64,000 nucleotides of DNA from Heliocybe sulcata. Lineage: Eukaryota > Basidiomycota > Agaricomycetes > Gloeophyllales > Gloeophyllaceae. The DNA is taken from assembly GCA_004369045.1 (NCBI GenBank), contig ML213519.1, forward strand, positions 124,001 to 188,000. The letters run 5' to 3'. Positions 11,204 through 23,810 of this stretch are shown piece by piece. Position 1 is the first letter of the stretch, and each line of letters begins with the position of its first letter. The notes under the pieces are model-generated. The model worked only from the letters and a program-made list of their open reading frames with translations. It was not told the DNA's origin and searched no databases. The position numbers were made by a program, and so were the translations under genes.

Positions 11204-11925
11204 AGGACCCCTGATAATACTGATGGAGGTCTGATCCGGGTCCCGGTCAAAATGGACCTCGCCAGACACCCATGTCGGTGATGCGTCCCGGTCAAAACGT
11301 GGCACAGCCACAGCAGGTCGGGTCCACACGTCCCGGTCAAAATGGCCATGCTTCGCGAGGTTGGATCGGATCCCGGTCAAAAATTTGGAAGTCCGCCTCG
11401 CGGTCAAGTCACACAGGCATACTCCGCAGGCATACTCCGGAGCAATTGCACCGATCTGCAATATTGATATGAGTGTGGCTTGCTCGTTGTCTTCGCTAAC
11501 TGAGGCTCAAAAGAGCCCGGCATTGTGACAGGCAGCATTTGATTAATTGATTGGCAACACTCATGAATTCGAATTGTGGCCCAAAATGTGGCTGCAACGA
11601 TGCAAGCCGTCGGCTTTTCGGGTAGTACTAGGAAATTCACAGGCAAATGTATATTGTTGTGGATATGGCTGCAAATCACATTATTTCTCTGGGTGGCAGG
11701 CTTATGATTACAGGAGAATGTGCCCGCAATTTTTTTCGATTTTTCTCTGATTTATGCGTATTTTTAAGGTCAGATCAACGAATCCCGGTCAAATTTGCCC
11801 TCTGGCCGAAGGTCTGTGTGCTATCCCGGTCAAAACATCCCAAAAAGGGAATTTTGAGTCCCGGTCAAAATGGCCAAAATGGCCCTCCTCCGGATCAGAC
11901 CTCCATTAGTATTATCAGGGGTCCT
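11204..11925. mobile_element. 722-bp inverted-repeat element with iterated TCCCGGTCAAAA
   Basis: The ends are 36-bp inverted repeats with one mismatch, starting AGGACCCCTGATAATACT. Inside are seven copies of TCCCGGTCAAA(A/T), at 11241, 11286, 11331, 11371, 11783, 11824 and 11859, plus a degenerate one near 11397. All lie in the same orientation, four in the left part and three in the right, around an AT-rich core of about 370 bp. There is no coding capacity for a transposase. No long target duplication is visible; a 2-bp TC is the most that can be read. The likely reading is a non-autonomous DNA transposon with subterminal protein-binding repeats; the superfamily is unknown. Confidence 0.65.
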
Positions 11926-13803
11926 TCTGCAGCTCTGAGTCTCCTCCTTCCTCCCCCAACACTGCCGGCCGTTACTCTGGTCGATACTCAAAAACCAGCC
12001 ATTATAACTCTGAACTTGAGTACTTGCTGACTTCCCCAACAGCACCCAGGTAAGTATGGTGGTGTCCGAGGGTGACGAACAAGCATCGCCAACGTCGTCG
12101 TTGTTCGTGAAGGCCATTATCGGCGAGATCAAGCTCGCAAGGAGTTGCCTTGGGTATATGCTGCCACCCTCTCTGGCTCAGAACCGGCGGAGCAAAAGGG
12201 TATTGGGAGCAGCAAATTTGTGTAAGTCCTTCTGATTAAGGGTAATGCAGTTCTAACTATCACGCATATATCCACCGGAAAATGCCCGGACACTGTGTAT
12301 GCACATAGCCGTCGGAGTCACTTGTACTCGCACATCTACTCCTCTGCCATCTAGCTGCACAGGGACAACTGTACTCCCAGCACCAATCCGATGCCCCTCG
12401 TCAGCGTGTCTCGACTAGGAGAACCTCACCGTCGACAACGAGGGAGCGGCATCATCATCCCTGGGCCTCTCCAGTTTGCTGCGCCCCTGTTCGGGGGTGC
12501 GAGCCACTGCAAGCTTTTGCATGTGTGGCAAGACTGGTGAGTGGCTCCCATGCTCTTATTGATCCCATGCTCTTATTGATGATATTGCAGACTTACATGT
12601 GGTCCCGTCGTTCAGCATGAATTGCTGATGCTGCATACCCACACTCATGCTTTTGTCCGTGTCTATTCTAGAGGCCACTATCACTTATATCAGGAACTCG
12701 TCGACGAGGCCTATTGAAGGCTAAACGATGGAGTCAACTTCGCTAACTTGCTTCCGCTCCCCCTTTCTTCCCGCCTCGCTTCCTTGATATTGCGCAGCCA
12801 CGAGCCACGAACTGACGATGAGCTTGTCGAGGAATCGGATGTCGAGCGGGTGCACGTGTGTCACTGGTGGAATACATCCTGCCATCACTACAAGCATCTC
12901 ACGGAAGTCCTGCATCCGCTTTGCGCCTGCTCCCGACTGCTTTCCTTCCTCGGTTGGCGCTGTGGAGTCGGAGTCGAGCGGCGAGGTGGGCGGCGTGGGC
13001 GAGGTCGAGAATGGCTGAGCCTCAAGATGGTGACGGCAACGTAGTTGGCGAGGGCGCCGTCGTCGGCGATGTGCTGGTTACGCTCGACGACGAAGGGGTG
13101 GTAGGTCCTGCAGGGTCATTGAATTCATCTTATCCTGCGTACTGCCTAAGGTTGCAGGTTGGCCAAGGTCTGCCCCTTTTCCTTTAGGCTATCTATGCTC
13201 GTCTCAAAAATGTCATTCGCTCACGATGCTTCACCACTTATTGGGGTGCGGAGCTTGCAAGTGGAGATCTTCTAGGGAAGTTGAGAGTACAATATAGTCT
13301 ACAGCACATGTATACTATAGCTCCAATAGAGGGTCTGACATGTGAACAGGAAGGGTAAAGAGCCACTGATAATTAACGGTAGTGCTGCTGGATCCCAGCG
13401 GGAGGGAGAGATGGGAATACTGCGGATCCTTGCCCATTCCTCGGCTCCCTGGCCCTCCGTGCAGCAGGCACAGCGGATTTATCGTCTGCAGGCCGATACT
13501 TACCAAGGCTTTTCCGACTGCAGTGGGTAGGAGCAGGAGTGGTCACATCTTGTTCTCAGATTCTCAAAGGGTAGCCGCTGGGTTCTTCACGAGAACTGAG
13601 AAGGTAGTCGTATCATTCATCACAGACGTAAAGGCAATACAGCCTTTTCGTACCTTTGTCACTTGACAGGAATCCGGGCTCAGTCATCCTTTGCTGTTCC
13701 TGGTGGACTGGATCAAGCAATATATATTGAACAAGGATATCCGCTGCATCGATTGCATGCGAGCAGCGTGATGTGATTAGCGCCTTTGTCATGCAATGAA
13801 CAG
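11926..13803. other. Gene-poor stretch with possible coding relics
   Basis: No complete gene. A 59-residue open frame begins at 12057 (plus strand, MVVSEGDEQASPTSS) and matches nothing I know. On the minus strand about 12720-13110 carries a coding-looking segment: YHPFVVERNQHIADDGALAN, then in a shifted frame MQDFREMLVVMAGC and HPLDIRFLDKLIVSSWL. It looks like part of a spliced or decayed gene whose remainder is missing. From 13190 to 13803 I see nothing. Confidence 0.35.
12547..12580. repeat. Tandem 17-bp repeat, two copies
   Basis: cccatgctcttattgat occurs twice back to back. Probably a local slippage duplication; no function is evident. Confidence 0.7.
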
Positions 13804-13806
13804 AGC

Positions 13807-13821
13807 CACTGCATTTAAGGG
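13807..13821 (+). repeat. CACTA left terminal inverted repeat
   Basis: CACTGCATTTAAGGG, differing from the right terminal repeat at two positions. Preceded by the AGC target duplication. Confidence 0.88.
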
Positions 13822-14261
13822 CCGCCTAGGCGGTCACCAACTACCCGGGACTTGCTGGGACTAGCCCCAACGTAGTGGCTGCAGTCGTGATTAGTCGGAG
13901 ATGGTCGGTTGCCACAAATAGCTGAGATAAGATCACCCCGACTAGATAAGATTAAGTTAGACTACGTGAGATTAACGCGTCGCGGCGTGCTCATCTACTC
14001 GCTCTTAGCTACTAGCTGTGCCCTCCAGCTACTAGCTGAGCGCAGTAGTCTCTCCTCGACAATGATGCACCCTTTGCTTTCTGAATCTCTAAGTCTCTCA
14101 TGCACGCCGACTGACTCGTCGAGTTCAAGCTCCGCCAACCGCCCTTTGCAGCCTCGACGCAGAATCTTACCAAGTCCCTCTGCCGCTCTGTCCTGTACGC
14201 CCACCTTGGCAGCCTTCTCAGACCCTTGCTCGACTGTTCACTGGGCTCTGTACCGCTCGCC

Positions 14262-17200
14262 ATGTTCAAGCGCAAGGCCGAAGACGACCTGCAGAGCAGC
14301 TTTCGGCCAGCCAAGCTCTACAAGTGTCATTGCTCGAAATGCAATGGCACATTGCAACCTCGGCATGTCAAGAACAAACATGAGCAGGAAGAGAGTCATT
14401 CGAAGAGTCTCAGCGCATTTGAGCGCTCTGGACGTGGCTTGAAGGACAGGCTGGCTGGTCTTCTCGGGCGAGCGACAGCCCACGATTTGCCCAAGATCTT
14501 CCGATGCAAAGCCGCTCCAACCCTGCAGGCATCTGGATTCCCTGCCATTATCGATACTGATACAACATCCCGCTTCTATAACGCTTCCGCTAGCCAGGAC
14601 AGGCCTGCCCTTCGCGAGACTGAGCCCAATAGCCGCTCCTTACCTAGCATCTCGCTCAGCGGCGAGTATATGCTGGATTCTATGGAGATTGACATGCCGG
14701 GAATCGAGGTGAGTGCCCCTTATTAAATTGTGGTACTAGAAGGCTGAATTCTACCGCTTCTACGATAAAGAGTCCCACGCATATACCCGGTCCTTCCACG
14801 TCCAACTGTCCGCTCGACTCCCGCGATCAAGATCTCTATCATGCTCCCCTGTTGGCTTCTCCCTCAATCAGCACACATTATATACCCTCGGCTACTACCT
14901 CTTTAACTGATGTGAACCTCGACGGCCTGGAATATCAGTCTGACTGTGCCCAAGAGGAATCCCAAGATTTCCTCGACGGTGCAGGCACTACTCTGCCAGG
15001 CGAAGACCTTCTTGAAGATGCCAATCCTGAAGAAGTCTCTGTCAACCCTTTGGACCCCACTGTGCGACGCACAAGTCGTCGCAGAGTACCACGCGGTGAT
15101 AGGGAGGTCATCCCGCTGACTTCTCGGAACACGGTCGATGCCGATGACGCTCATGGCAACAATGGCCGTGATGCAGATTCTCCGTTCGTCAGGCGTCCAG
15201 TCGATAGTATCTCAGCAATGGATATCGAGCCGTTTCCAGCTCTTGCGTCAGCCCAGGATGCATATATCGCATCGCATCGTGAATGGTTCGTGCGATCTGT
15301 CCTCTTACTGGTCGTCTACCTTCAGACACATCACCGTGTCACCTTCATGGCGTGCGCAACCATTCTCTTTACGATGCGCTGGATCTTCGTTGGTCTCGGC
15401 GTCATACCTTCTGGCAACCCGATGCCTGTCACCTACACGACTGTACTTAACCGTTTCGGCCTCGAAGACCGCTTTCACATCTATCCCGGCTGTCCCAGCT
15501 GCCATTGTATCTTTGGTGGCGAACTTCTTCCGGATGCTACCTGTCCTGCCTGCGATGTGGCGCTCTTCAAGTCGAGGTATAGCAACGTTTTTTCCAAGCT
15601 TACTGGGTATCGCCCTAAGCCTGCGCGAGCTGTCCCGCTCGTTCCTCTGTCAACTCTTCTCGGCGACGTTCTGTCAGATAGCTACCTTGAGAGTATGTGC
15701 GAAGGATGGATGAATCATACCCATGAACCAGGGAAGTATAGCAATATGATGGATGGTGAAGTACCTCGAACCATCAAGGATGCCAAAGGGAACCCGTTCT
15801 TTTCCAGTGGTTCTCTTGAAGAGCCCTCAGAGCTCTGTCTTCCCGTGACATGTGGTATGGATTGGTGCGTGTCTCATCTCGTCTGCGAATGCACCAGGCT
15901 GATTAGCGATATTTAGGTATAATCAGAATAAAAAGGGCTATGGACCCAGCCACTCTGCAGGAATTATATCCTTCTGCTTGGCCAGTCTTCCTCCGGAACT
16001 CCGGTACGTGTCCCATATCTCGTTGAGAGAATCATTTATCAGATTTCTTTACGTTCATGTCAGGTACCAGACCAGGAACTTAATGGTGCCTGTCGTGATG
16101 CCTGGCCCGTCAGAACCAAGCGCAGACGAAATGCAACATTACCTCAAATTCGTGGTTGATGACTTGATTAAGCTTTACGATGATGGCATACACATCAAAA
16201 CTGCTAACTATCCCGAAGGTATGCGGAATTTGACCACACCATTCTTGTGCTCACGGAACTCTTAGGGCGGCTGGTGCGTCTTTTTCTCATCGCCATTGTG
16301 TGCGACCACCTGGCTATGTGCAAGGCCTGCGGTTTTGGCGATCACCGGCATAACAAGGCACCGTGTACGAAATGTGAGGTGCCGCGCAACGAGATGGCAT
16401 CCGAGAAATCGTTGAGAAATGGTATGTGTCGCGATGCTTATTCACACACTCTATACTCAAGCATATTACCAGAATATCCACGGCGAGACAGTGTGCTCCA
16501 TAAGGCGCGCTGTTATCAGTATCGTGGACTGGACACTGACGAGCAAAAAGAAGGCTGGTTTAAGGAATATGGAGTCCGCTGGACTGAATTTGCTCGACTC
16601 AGGTATTTCGATCTTGTCCGTTATACTCTAGTCGACCCTATGCACAATGTGCTTCTCGGACTTGCCAAGCAGCAGTGGTACGCCCGCTGGATCCAGACAA
16701 AGGCACTTCGTCCACCAACCACAACCTCCGCTCATGAGCTTGGAATGCTCGACGAGTTTCTTCAGACGGCGAGTGTGATTTTTTTGCCTTCACTGCAGTC
16801 CTCGAGCTGATTTATCGATAGTTCGAATCCCCTCTCTGGGCCGGTCGACTTCCTCCTCATATGGGTGAGCCAGCTGCCGGCTCTCTTACAGCTGACGAGT
16901 ACAAGTTCTCCGTCACGACCGCACTTCCGGTTATTGTGAGTTTATCATTTCTCTGATTGCCAATGTCTCACCTGCTACATGATCTCAGGTGCCGGTAATA
17001 TGGGATATATTCCTTGTTCACTCTGTGGAAGAGGTGGAGATGTCCCGAGCACGTTATCTCATTGAGCTGGAAGCTTATAACAAGGAGCTCGAGCTATGGG
17101 AAGAACGCAACATGGGTGCTGATCTCCCATCTGCAGGACCGTCTGCCAGGCCTCCAAAGAAGAAAATTGTAACTCCTGCACCTCGGGCGAGCTCCAAGAA

Positions 17201-19740
17201 CACTAAGACGTCTAAGAAGGGCAAGAGCGTTACCACTACAAAGGGCAAGGCTGCCGATGACTCTGACTCTCACGCAACTGGCGACGATGATACGCCTCTA
17301 CATGGTTCTGGTCTCCGAAAACGCATTTCTAGGCTATTTGCGCAGATTCCTACGCTCTGCGCGAGAGTGAGCGTATCCGCGGCGTCGCGCTACGAGCAAA
17401 ACTCGAGTTTCTATGGACTTTTCACTATTTCCGGCAATTCCCGACGACTCTCCGATCTCATTCGACAAGCGCTCCGCTGCATTACGTAAGTGCGCGTGCT
17501 CATCCCAGCCATCACGGCGGTGTGGCAATACCCTCCCGACAGCGGCGGTGTTGCACGGCGGTGCTGCGCTGCCCCGGTGGTGCCTGTGCATATGCTGTCC
17601 ATCAAGTTTCGAGTCATTTCCGAGGCTGTGCGTGCCTTGCGGGCACCGGCGCGGCCTCCACACGGCCCATCAGCGCTTTTTGATGCGGCGCTGTGCGCGT
17701 TCCCACGCTCCTTTTGGTATGCGCCCACCTTTGCACATGGTCATTGTAGTGTATGGAGATTGTTCCCCTTGTCGGAGGCTTGTGGTGGATCGTTTTTCAG
17801 GAGTAGTTTCAGTTTGTTAGCATATGGTACTCGGATTATTTGATTTTCTCTGTAGTATACTTAAGTCGGACTTCCCGACACTGTACCCTAGGTTAGCTTC
17901 GGCCTTAGGTTAGGTTAGGTCACTACCTCCCTGCGCAATTCTACTGTTCCCATCTCAACTCTGCGTCTCTTATCTCTCTGAGCTTACTGCATCCACTATC
18001 TGCTGTCTCTCGTCGCTGCGCTGCTGTTCCCTAGTTTCCGTTGTTGTTTGTCTGTGTTCGCCAGACATCAGAGTTCGTTTGCGTGTCGTTCTATTTTTAG
18101 CGTCTACATCTATTTTTAGTTAGCGCGCGCATTTCGCTTCTAGAGCGCGCGACGCCGCGTGCCGTCGCGTTTTGATCGCATTCTATTTTTAGCTTTGATC
18201 GCATTTTTCGTTAGAGTATACGTCGCACTGTGGTTGGCGGTCTCGGCCCTATCCTTACCATTGACTCCCTCCGAACGTTTACTATACCCTTCGTCGCCCC
18301 GGACCTCGCAGCCATCTAGCACCAAGGGGTTGGTGCTACGCTTTGTGGTTGTTGTTCCCCTTTAGGTCTGTGCGGGTTTCGTCGTGTGTTCGTGCATTTC
18401 AACGATCCGAAACCAGTCCTGCCGACCCCGCCAGAGCAGCGTCTCCATGAAGACGAGCCCTGCCTGTTCTTGCACTTTGCAACCGCACTCAAGATTTTGC
18501 TAGGACGATCCGTCTCAGATGCAGGGCTTACCCGTGCGCTGCAACTCCTCCAGGAGTACCTCTTACAGTTTCGTGAGGTACGTAGCAAGGTATTCATTGC
18601 TAATCATCTTTCAATCTCTGGTTAGATGTACGGTGAAGGTGCTATGAAGCCCAACCACCATTGGGTGGTGCACCAGCCTGAACAGATCAGAGACTACGGC
18701 TCTGTATACGGATTTTGGTGCTTTCTGACCGAACGCCTCAACAAAACGCTCAAGAACTACAATACCCACCATAAGAAGGCAGGACAGATGGAGGTAACGC
18801 TTATGAGGTTCTTTCACCGTGCCAGACGTGTTCGCGGACTGGTAAGCTCTGGGTTCTCGTTGTATTATCTGCTAATGCTCTACCTAAGGTCGAAAGTGTT
18901 ACCAGAGCATTTCCCGAGGATGTAGAAGGCCTAATCGCGAGGCGTATGATTAGGGACAATGGTGAAGAGCGTGGAACAGTTGAAGCAGCAGCCATTACTC
19001 ATGATGTGGGCACTGGTGCTCTCTATGACGAGGCCCTTGAAGAAGGTGAGTGTTTAGCAGATAAACTCTGTGGATTTGCGCTCTCTGATCATAACTCTGT
19101 CGTAGCAAATGTTGGCCTTCATCTCCAGATAGGTCCCAGGGTCTCTAAGCTGCTAACGCCGCTCTCGCAAGCAGCAAGCATCTGTCTTTTCCAACACTAC
19201 AACTACGAATTTCCCAAAGTTCATCACTCCGGCCACGCAAAGGTGGGACCGAATTCGCGCCGGTTCAGACTTCAGGCTGCCTACTACCAGCATGTTCTCC
19301 TTGATGGTCGGAGAATAATTCCGTTGTTGGTATCCCGCCGCTCCACAGCTGGTTCTTCTATCGTCAAGGTTATTCTTGATGGCAAGACTCTGGCAGGTGA
19401 GCTGCTGGCGGTATTTCATCATGAGCAGCCGGGCATCGAAGAGCAGACGCTCTGGGCTGAGATGCGATGGATGAAACCAACGAAGGTTTCACCTGTTAAG
19501 GGAAAACCCTGGGACAACTTGTGAGTGAATGTCTCCTCTAGATATTGATTTCGTACTTAACTCTCACCCAGCCCTGAGCTCGAGGTCGCGTTCTGGAAGC
19601 TGGACGCTTACTTTGAGCCAGGTGATCGTGGTGCACCCCCTTCTGTTATTCCATTCAGGTCCATTCAATGTCAAGTGGCCCGCGGGCGAATTGTTACTGC
19701 CAAACGAAAGCTCTGGGTTACAACAACGCTTGATAGGGTG
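14262..19740 (+). CDS. CACTA transposase (Tnp2 family)
   Basis: DD(E/D)-type transposase that would cut and paste the surrounding element. The start MFKRKAEDDLQSSFRPAKLY precedes a possible zinc-binding motif CHCSKCNG...H...H. The central Tnp2 region has CPSCHCIF, CPACDVALFKSRY, then VPVVMPGPSEPSADEMQHYL, CKACGFGDHRHNKAPCTKC and DPMHNVLLGLAKQQW. The C-terminal region has KPNHHWVVHQPEQIRDYG, VYGFWCFLTERLNKTLK and WAEMRWMKPTKVSPVKGKPW, all typical of basidiomycete Tnp2 proteins. Many short introns are needed. The stretch 17490-18365 between the central and C-terminal parts has no clear exon. The 3' limit is approximate: the last exon I recognise ends near 19738, and short frames run on to about 20240. 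I did not verify every junction. Confidence 0.8.
17490..18365. other. Non-coding middle of the transposase gene
   Basis: About 875 bp between two well-supported transposase regions, unusually long for an intron here. It is C/T-rich with repeated gcacggcggtg words, a telomere-like run (17905-17920) and repeated tttgatcgcatt words. It may be a long intron or a nested insertion, but no terminal repeats were found. Confidence 0.4.
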
Positions 19741-20435
19741 AGATTTACTGTACCTTCTACTCTTATAACCCTAACTGTCCTCACATCGGTGATGCGCAGC
19801 ACTCGACTGCTTTGCTCCACACAGATGCACTGGTGGACGAATAATACAGTTATGGTACGATTTATGCTCTCTGTAATCGGGAAATAAGCTGGATGTCTGA
19901 CTATGATTTTCTATTGACTCGTAGGCATACTCGACACATTAAGGACACCCAACATTCTTTGTTGCATCCTCCCTCGAACGTTAGGGTCTCTGTTTCCAGT
20001 TTCTATCAGCAGGCTATTTCTATCGGTGCCGAGCCACCTCGATCTTGTGCCCAGTTTTAATGCTATGTACTCTGTCCCAGCTGCTCAGAATGTTCCACCT
20101 GGCGTTCATTCCTGGCGTCGAGACTTCCCGCTTCTTATGCCGATGCTGCCGCACGAAACTCGAATTTTCTTCGGACAAGGCAATGTTTGTTGTTATTGCA
20201 AAGGTGCACGTCTTGTCATTTCTACAAGTATCCATGAATGATAATACATTTGATGGCGAGTTCTTTTAACGACTATTTACAGCAACAGAGCATCTGGATG
20301 ATCAAGACATCGAGCAGTACCGATACAGACAGCTGAGAGCAAGATGAACGCAATGAGCACGAGCACGAGTACAGGCAGAAGAGCAGAGTAAGAGCAAGAG
20401 AAAAAGCCTCCAGAACGTCGAGGATGGCGCCTTCA

Positions 20436-23400
20436 TCATTCGTATAAGTCTTCATCATCGTCTGCGAGACTGAGCTTATAGGTTCTGGCCGGAGCATCAA
20501 GAAATACAGCTTCAGAGTGGTCGCTATCGCTGAGTTCGTCGTCTGATCCCTCAGAGTGTGAGTCTTCATATATCGGGGCTGCTGAGCTTGCGTCGTCAGA
20601 GGTGTCTCCAGGAAAGCTGGACGATCCGCTGGTACTCGGAGGTCCGGACACAGATACAGCAGATAAGGTAATCGACTGAAGGTTACCAGCAAAGATTGGG
20701 CGTGGTTTGGGCCGCTGCCGAGCTTCGGTCTTTGTAGCTTCATGCTGAGGCGTATCTTCACCGCTCCAAAGCCATTTCGGAGGTGGTGACATATCAAGGG
20801 TGCCGCCAGAGCCAGATGCTACAGGGCTGCCAGCCAGGGATCGAGAAGGAGTGCTGCCAAAATCCCGTCCACGGAAAAGAGGTGAGTTGCGAGACGGTCC
20901 AGATGGCAGGTCGCGGTCGACGGAAGCAGCAGGCCGAGTTGGAGAAGCAGGACGTGAAGACATGGTGGCAGCACCTTCCCACTCATCGCCACTGCCAGAT
21001 AAGTTGTCCTGGCCATCTTCGGAGTCAGTGGGCTCATCATTATAGCTCTGCGGATTGCCCCTCATGCCCCACTCCACCAGCCAGGCCTTGAAATTGGGCG
21101 CGTACTTCTTCCACCACCGGTTCGAGATTGCAAAGTTGTGTGGTGTCGTCAGCGGAGGCTCAATTGACACCCTACCAGTGCCATAGACGCGGATGACTTT
21201 GTGCCGGCGTTTCTGCTTGCCATCGAGAGTGTTCCACCAGCATGTATGAAGGGCCTCAAGTTCCCGGATGAACTGATGAAACCCAATAATGTTATCATGA
21301 ATGGTGAGCAAACAATTGATCACGTACTGCTCGGGAGCGCCAGAGAGGATTGATGTGTTCCAGGAACTCCATCTTCTCCCATACCTCTGCAGGTAACTCA
21401 TCTGCGTTGATTCCTACTTTGAGAGCCATCCGACATTTCCATTGCTCTTTGGTTTCCTTCTTGACATCTTTGGGACCAGATGCGTAGTCGGAGAGGAAGT
21501 CACGATGCAGGATCGGGCTGACATCTCTGCCTGTGACCTCCTGAAACTGCGGTGTGGCCGACTGAAACCAAGCCAAGGCCTATGAAAAAATGATAAGCAA
21601 ACAGCCGCGAAGGGATATTCGGTATTCACCTTCTTACGACGGTTCAAGCGCCGCGTCATACTGTCGTTAGCATCCTGTTGGGCCTGATATTCCGGTACGC
21701 GTTTTGCCTTAGTCTTCTGCTTCCATCCGTTGAATGCTTCTTTGGCGAGTTCATACAGCGTGCGATTATCAAAGTATACTGAAGGATCGTGGATCTCTGG
21801 AGCACTGAGGTCCTTTTTCTGGGCGGATATCGTCACATTATTTCGGTTAGTAGCACTTGAGATTGCTCACCTTCAATTGTTTTCCTGCTTTCTTTTGGAC
21901 AGCCTTGAAGATAGCGACGTTCTGGGAATGAGTAACACCTAGGCGGAAGTCTGGCGCGAGGAACGGCTTCCTTGTCTCGGGGTTGACTCTAAACTCTTGG
22001 GGATCTGGCCAGCCATCCTTCCCGCCAGCTACTCCGCATACATCCCGGAAGGCGCGGCGGACAACAAGCTATAGAATAGGTGAGAAATCGGCGCAAAAGC
22101 AAATGAACTTCATCACTTACTGAGATTTCTTGCTTCGCTACTTGCTGGACTGGGGAGAGCTTCGGTCGCCCATCTAGAAGCATCTTCCATGCGTTCACAG
22201 GTCGGCAAACATGGGGCAATTGTTCGCCATCTTCCTCATCATCGGCATCACCATCACTCACGCTATCAGTCTCGCTGTCTGATTCCTCGTCGTATTGGGC
22301 AGTATCCTGAGCAGGCCCTCCTGCTACAACTTCACGTGCGTCCTGTCGAAGCATACGCATGTTGTGAGCGCGGCCTGAGCGTGCGAGTGGGGAGCGTCGG
22401 GCCGGAGGAACATTATTTGGTACGTCTGGGCGCTGGGTCCCCTTGATGGCTTTGGCAAGAGAGATAAGGGCCGTGTCTATCCCATCCGCAGGTACGGCAG
22501 ATCGGACGGACTCTTGCATAGCCTGGGGTGGCTGGATATCAGATATCAACTTCCGGCTATATCTAGGAGATGTCACATGGGTCAGCGGTGAGCGTTAATG
22601 ATAAGACAAGACGCTGACGATTGTTTGCTGAGTCGGTCAACCGGTGTGCAATCCGGCTGGGTCTTCCTCGCAGCGACCTCGCGGAACTGGCGGTTCTGCT
22701 CCTCTCTCCGGCGATCTTGATCAGGGTACTTCGCGGCCAGCTGCTTTTTGGCTTCTTGATGCTGCGCGATACTAGGTTGCATCTGTGGCACCTGTGGCTC
22801 GTGTTCCTCCGGGATCTGACTCTCGTATCGCTCACGCTGCTTCCCCTTCTCATCACGCCGAGCATCTTGCTGCTTCTCGATAACGTTCTGGACGAGACGA
22901 TCAGTTGCGCGCTGTACACCCTTCTTCGTCATAGCCGGAGTTTGTATGCTCGCCTTCGCAGGCTTCTCCTTTCGGCACTCAGGCTGTTTGCCCTTGGCCT
23001 TCTTCCGAGAAGCTGGTGCGTCTTCGGCCTTCCTCTTGGTTGCTTGGGTAGCCGATTCTGGATTTGGAGGCTTGGTGCTGGAGTCGGGCTGCAGTTTCTT
23101 TGGCACGCGCGTCGAAGAGGATTTCCTGTTGCGCTTCGACTTGGTATCGAGTGCTTGGCTCCTTCGGGAAGATATCGGTAAGATATATTTGGCTCGCTTA
23201 GATATGATCACTTACTGATCCGTTTCAACGAGCACCGGATCTATGTCTACGGTCCTGGGAAATGGCTCGCCCTGAGGGCCGTCCCTGCACAAATCGTGAT
23301 ACAGTGGAGGTGGCGGCTGGCTCGCAACGTTTGCCGCAGTTGCACGAATCATGGCTTTGATGGAGGGGTCTAGAGCATCCCAGAGAGGCCCGGTCATGCC

Positions 23401-23442
23401 ATCGATGCCTGTGGGTATATCAAACGAATGTGGATTGTCCAT
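20436..23442 (-). CDS. Second CACTA-encoded protein, function unknown
   Basis: Starts MDNPHSFDIPTGIDGMTGPL at 23442 and ends in DDDEDLYE before TGA at 20436-20438, with about six introns. The middle is very basic and disordered (KRKAEDAPASRKKAKGKQPE, then a Q/E/R-rich coiled-coil-like stretch). An acidic block follows (DEESDSETDSVSDGDADDEE). A folded-looking segment rich in tryptophan (HNFAISNRWWKKYAPNFKAW) precedes a serine/proline tail. I recognise no catalytic motif. It lies inside the element and convergent to the transposase, so it is presumably an element protein like the DNA-binding partner of plant CACTA elements; that role is an analogy, not shown by sequence. Confidence 0.7.
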
Positions 23443-23810
23443 GCCGCAGCATAGTACGGTGGACGACGCGACGCGAGGGACGAAACGCGAACGCGTGCTG
23501 TGTGTCGGGACGCGTTGCCTCCTGCTTATGTAATTTACCTGATCCTGATTAATATAATATATTTGGGAAATTTATTATTGATTACGGGCAGCGGATACAA
23601 ATGGCGAAATAGTGGGACTGGCCCCGAGCAGTCCCAGATAGTCGGAGAACGACTGTCCGAAGTAGCCTCAGATAGTCACATATTGACTATCCTGGTCTCG
23701 TTCGGCTAGTCGTACGGCGCCCAATGCCGACGTGGTAGTCCTTGTTGTGGGTTGTCGGCCGGGACCGACTAGCCGGGACAACCTCGGCTTGTCGGGCACC
23801 GACTAGTTAT

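Noticed and set aside
17905-17920. Telomere-like TTAGGTTAGGTTAGGT run
   Set aside because: The unit is TTAGGT rather than TTAGGG, only two and a half copies long, and inside the CACTA element. Not evidence of an internal telomere.
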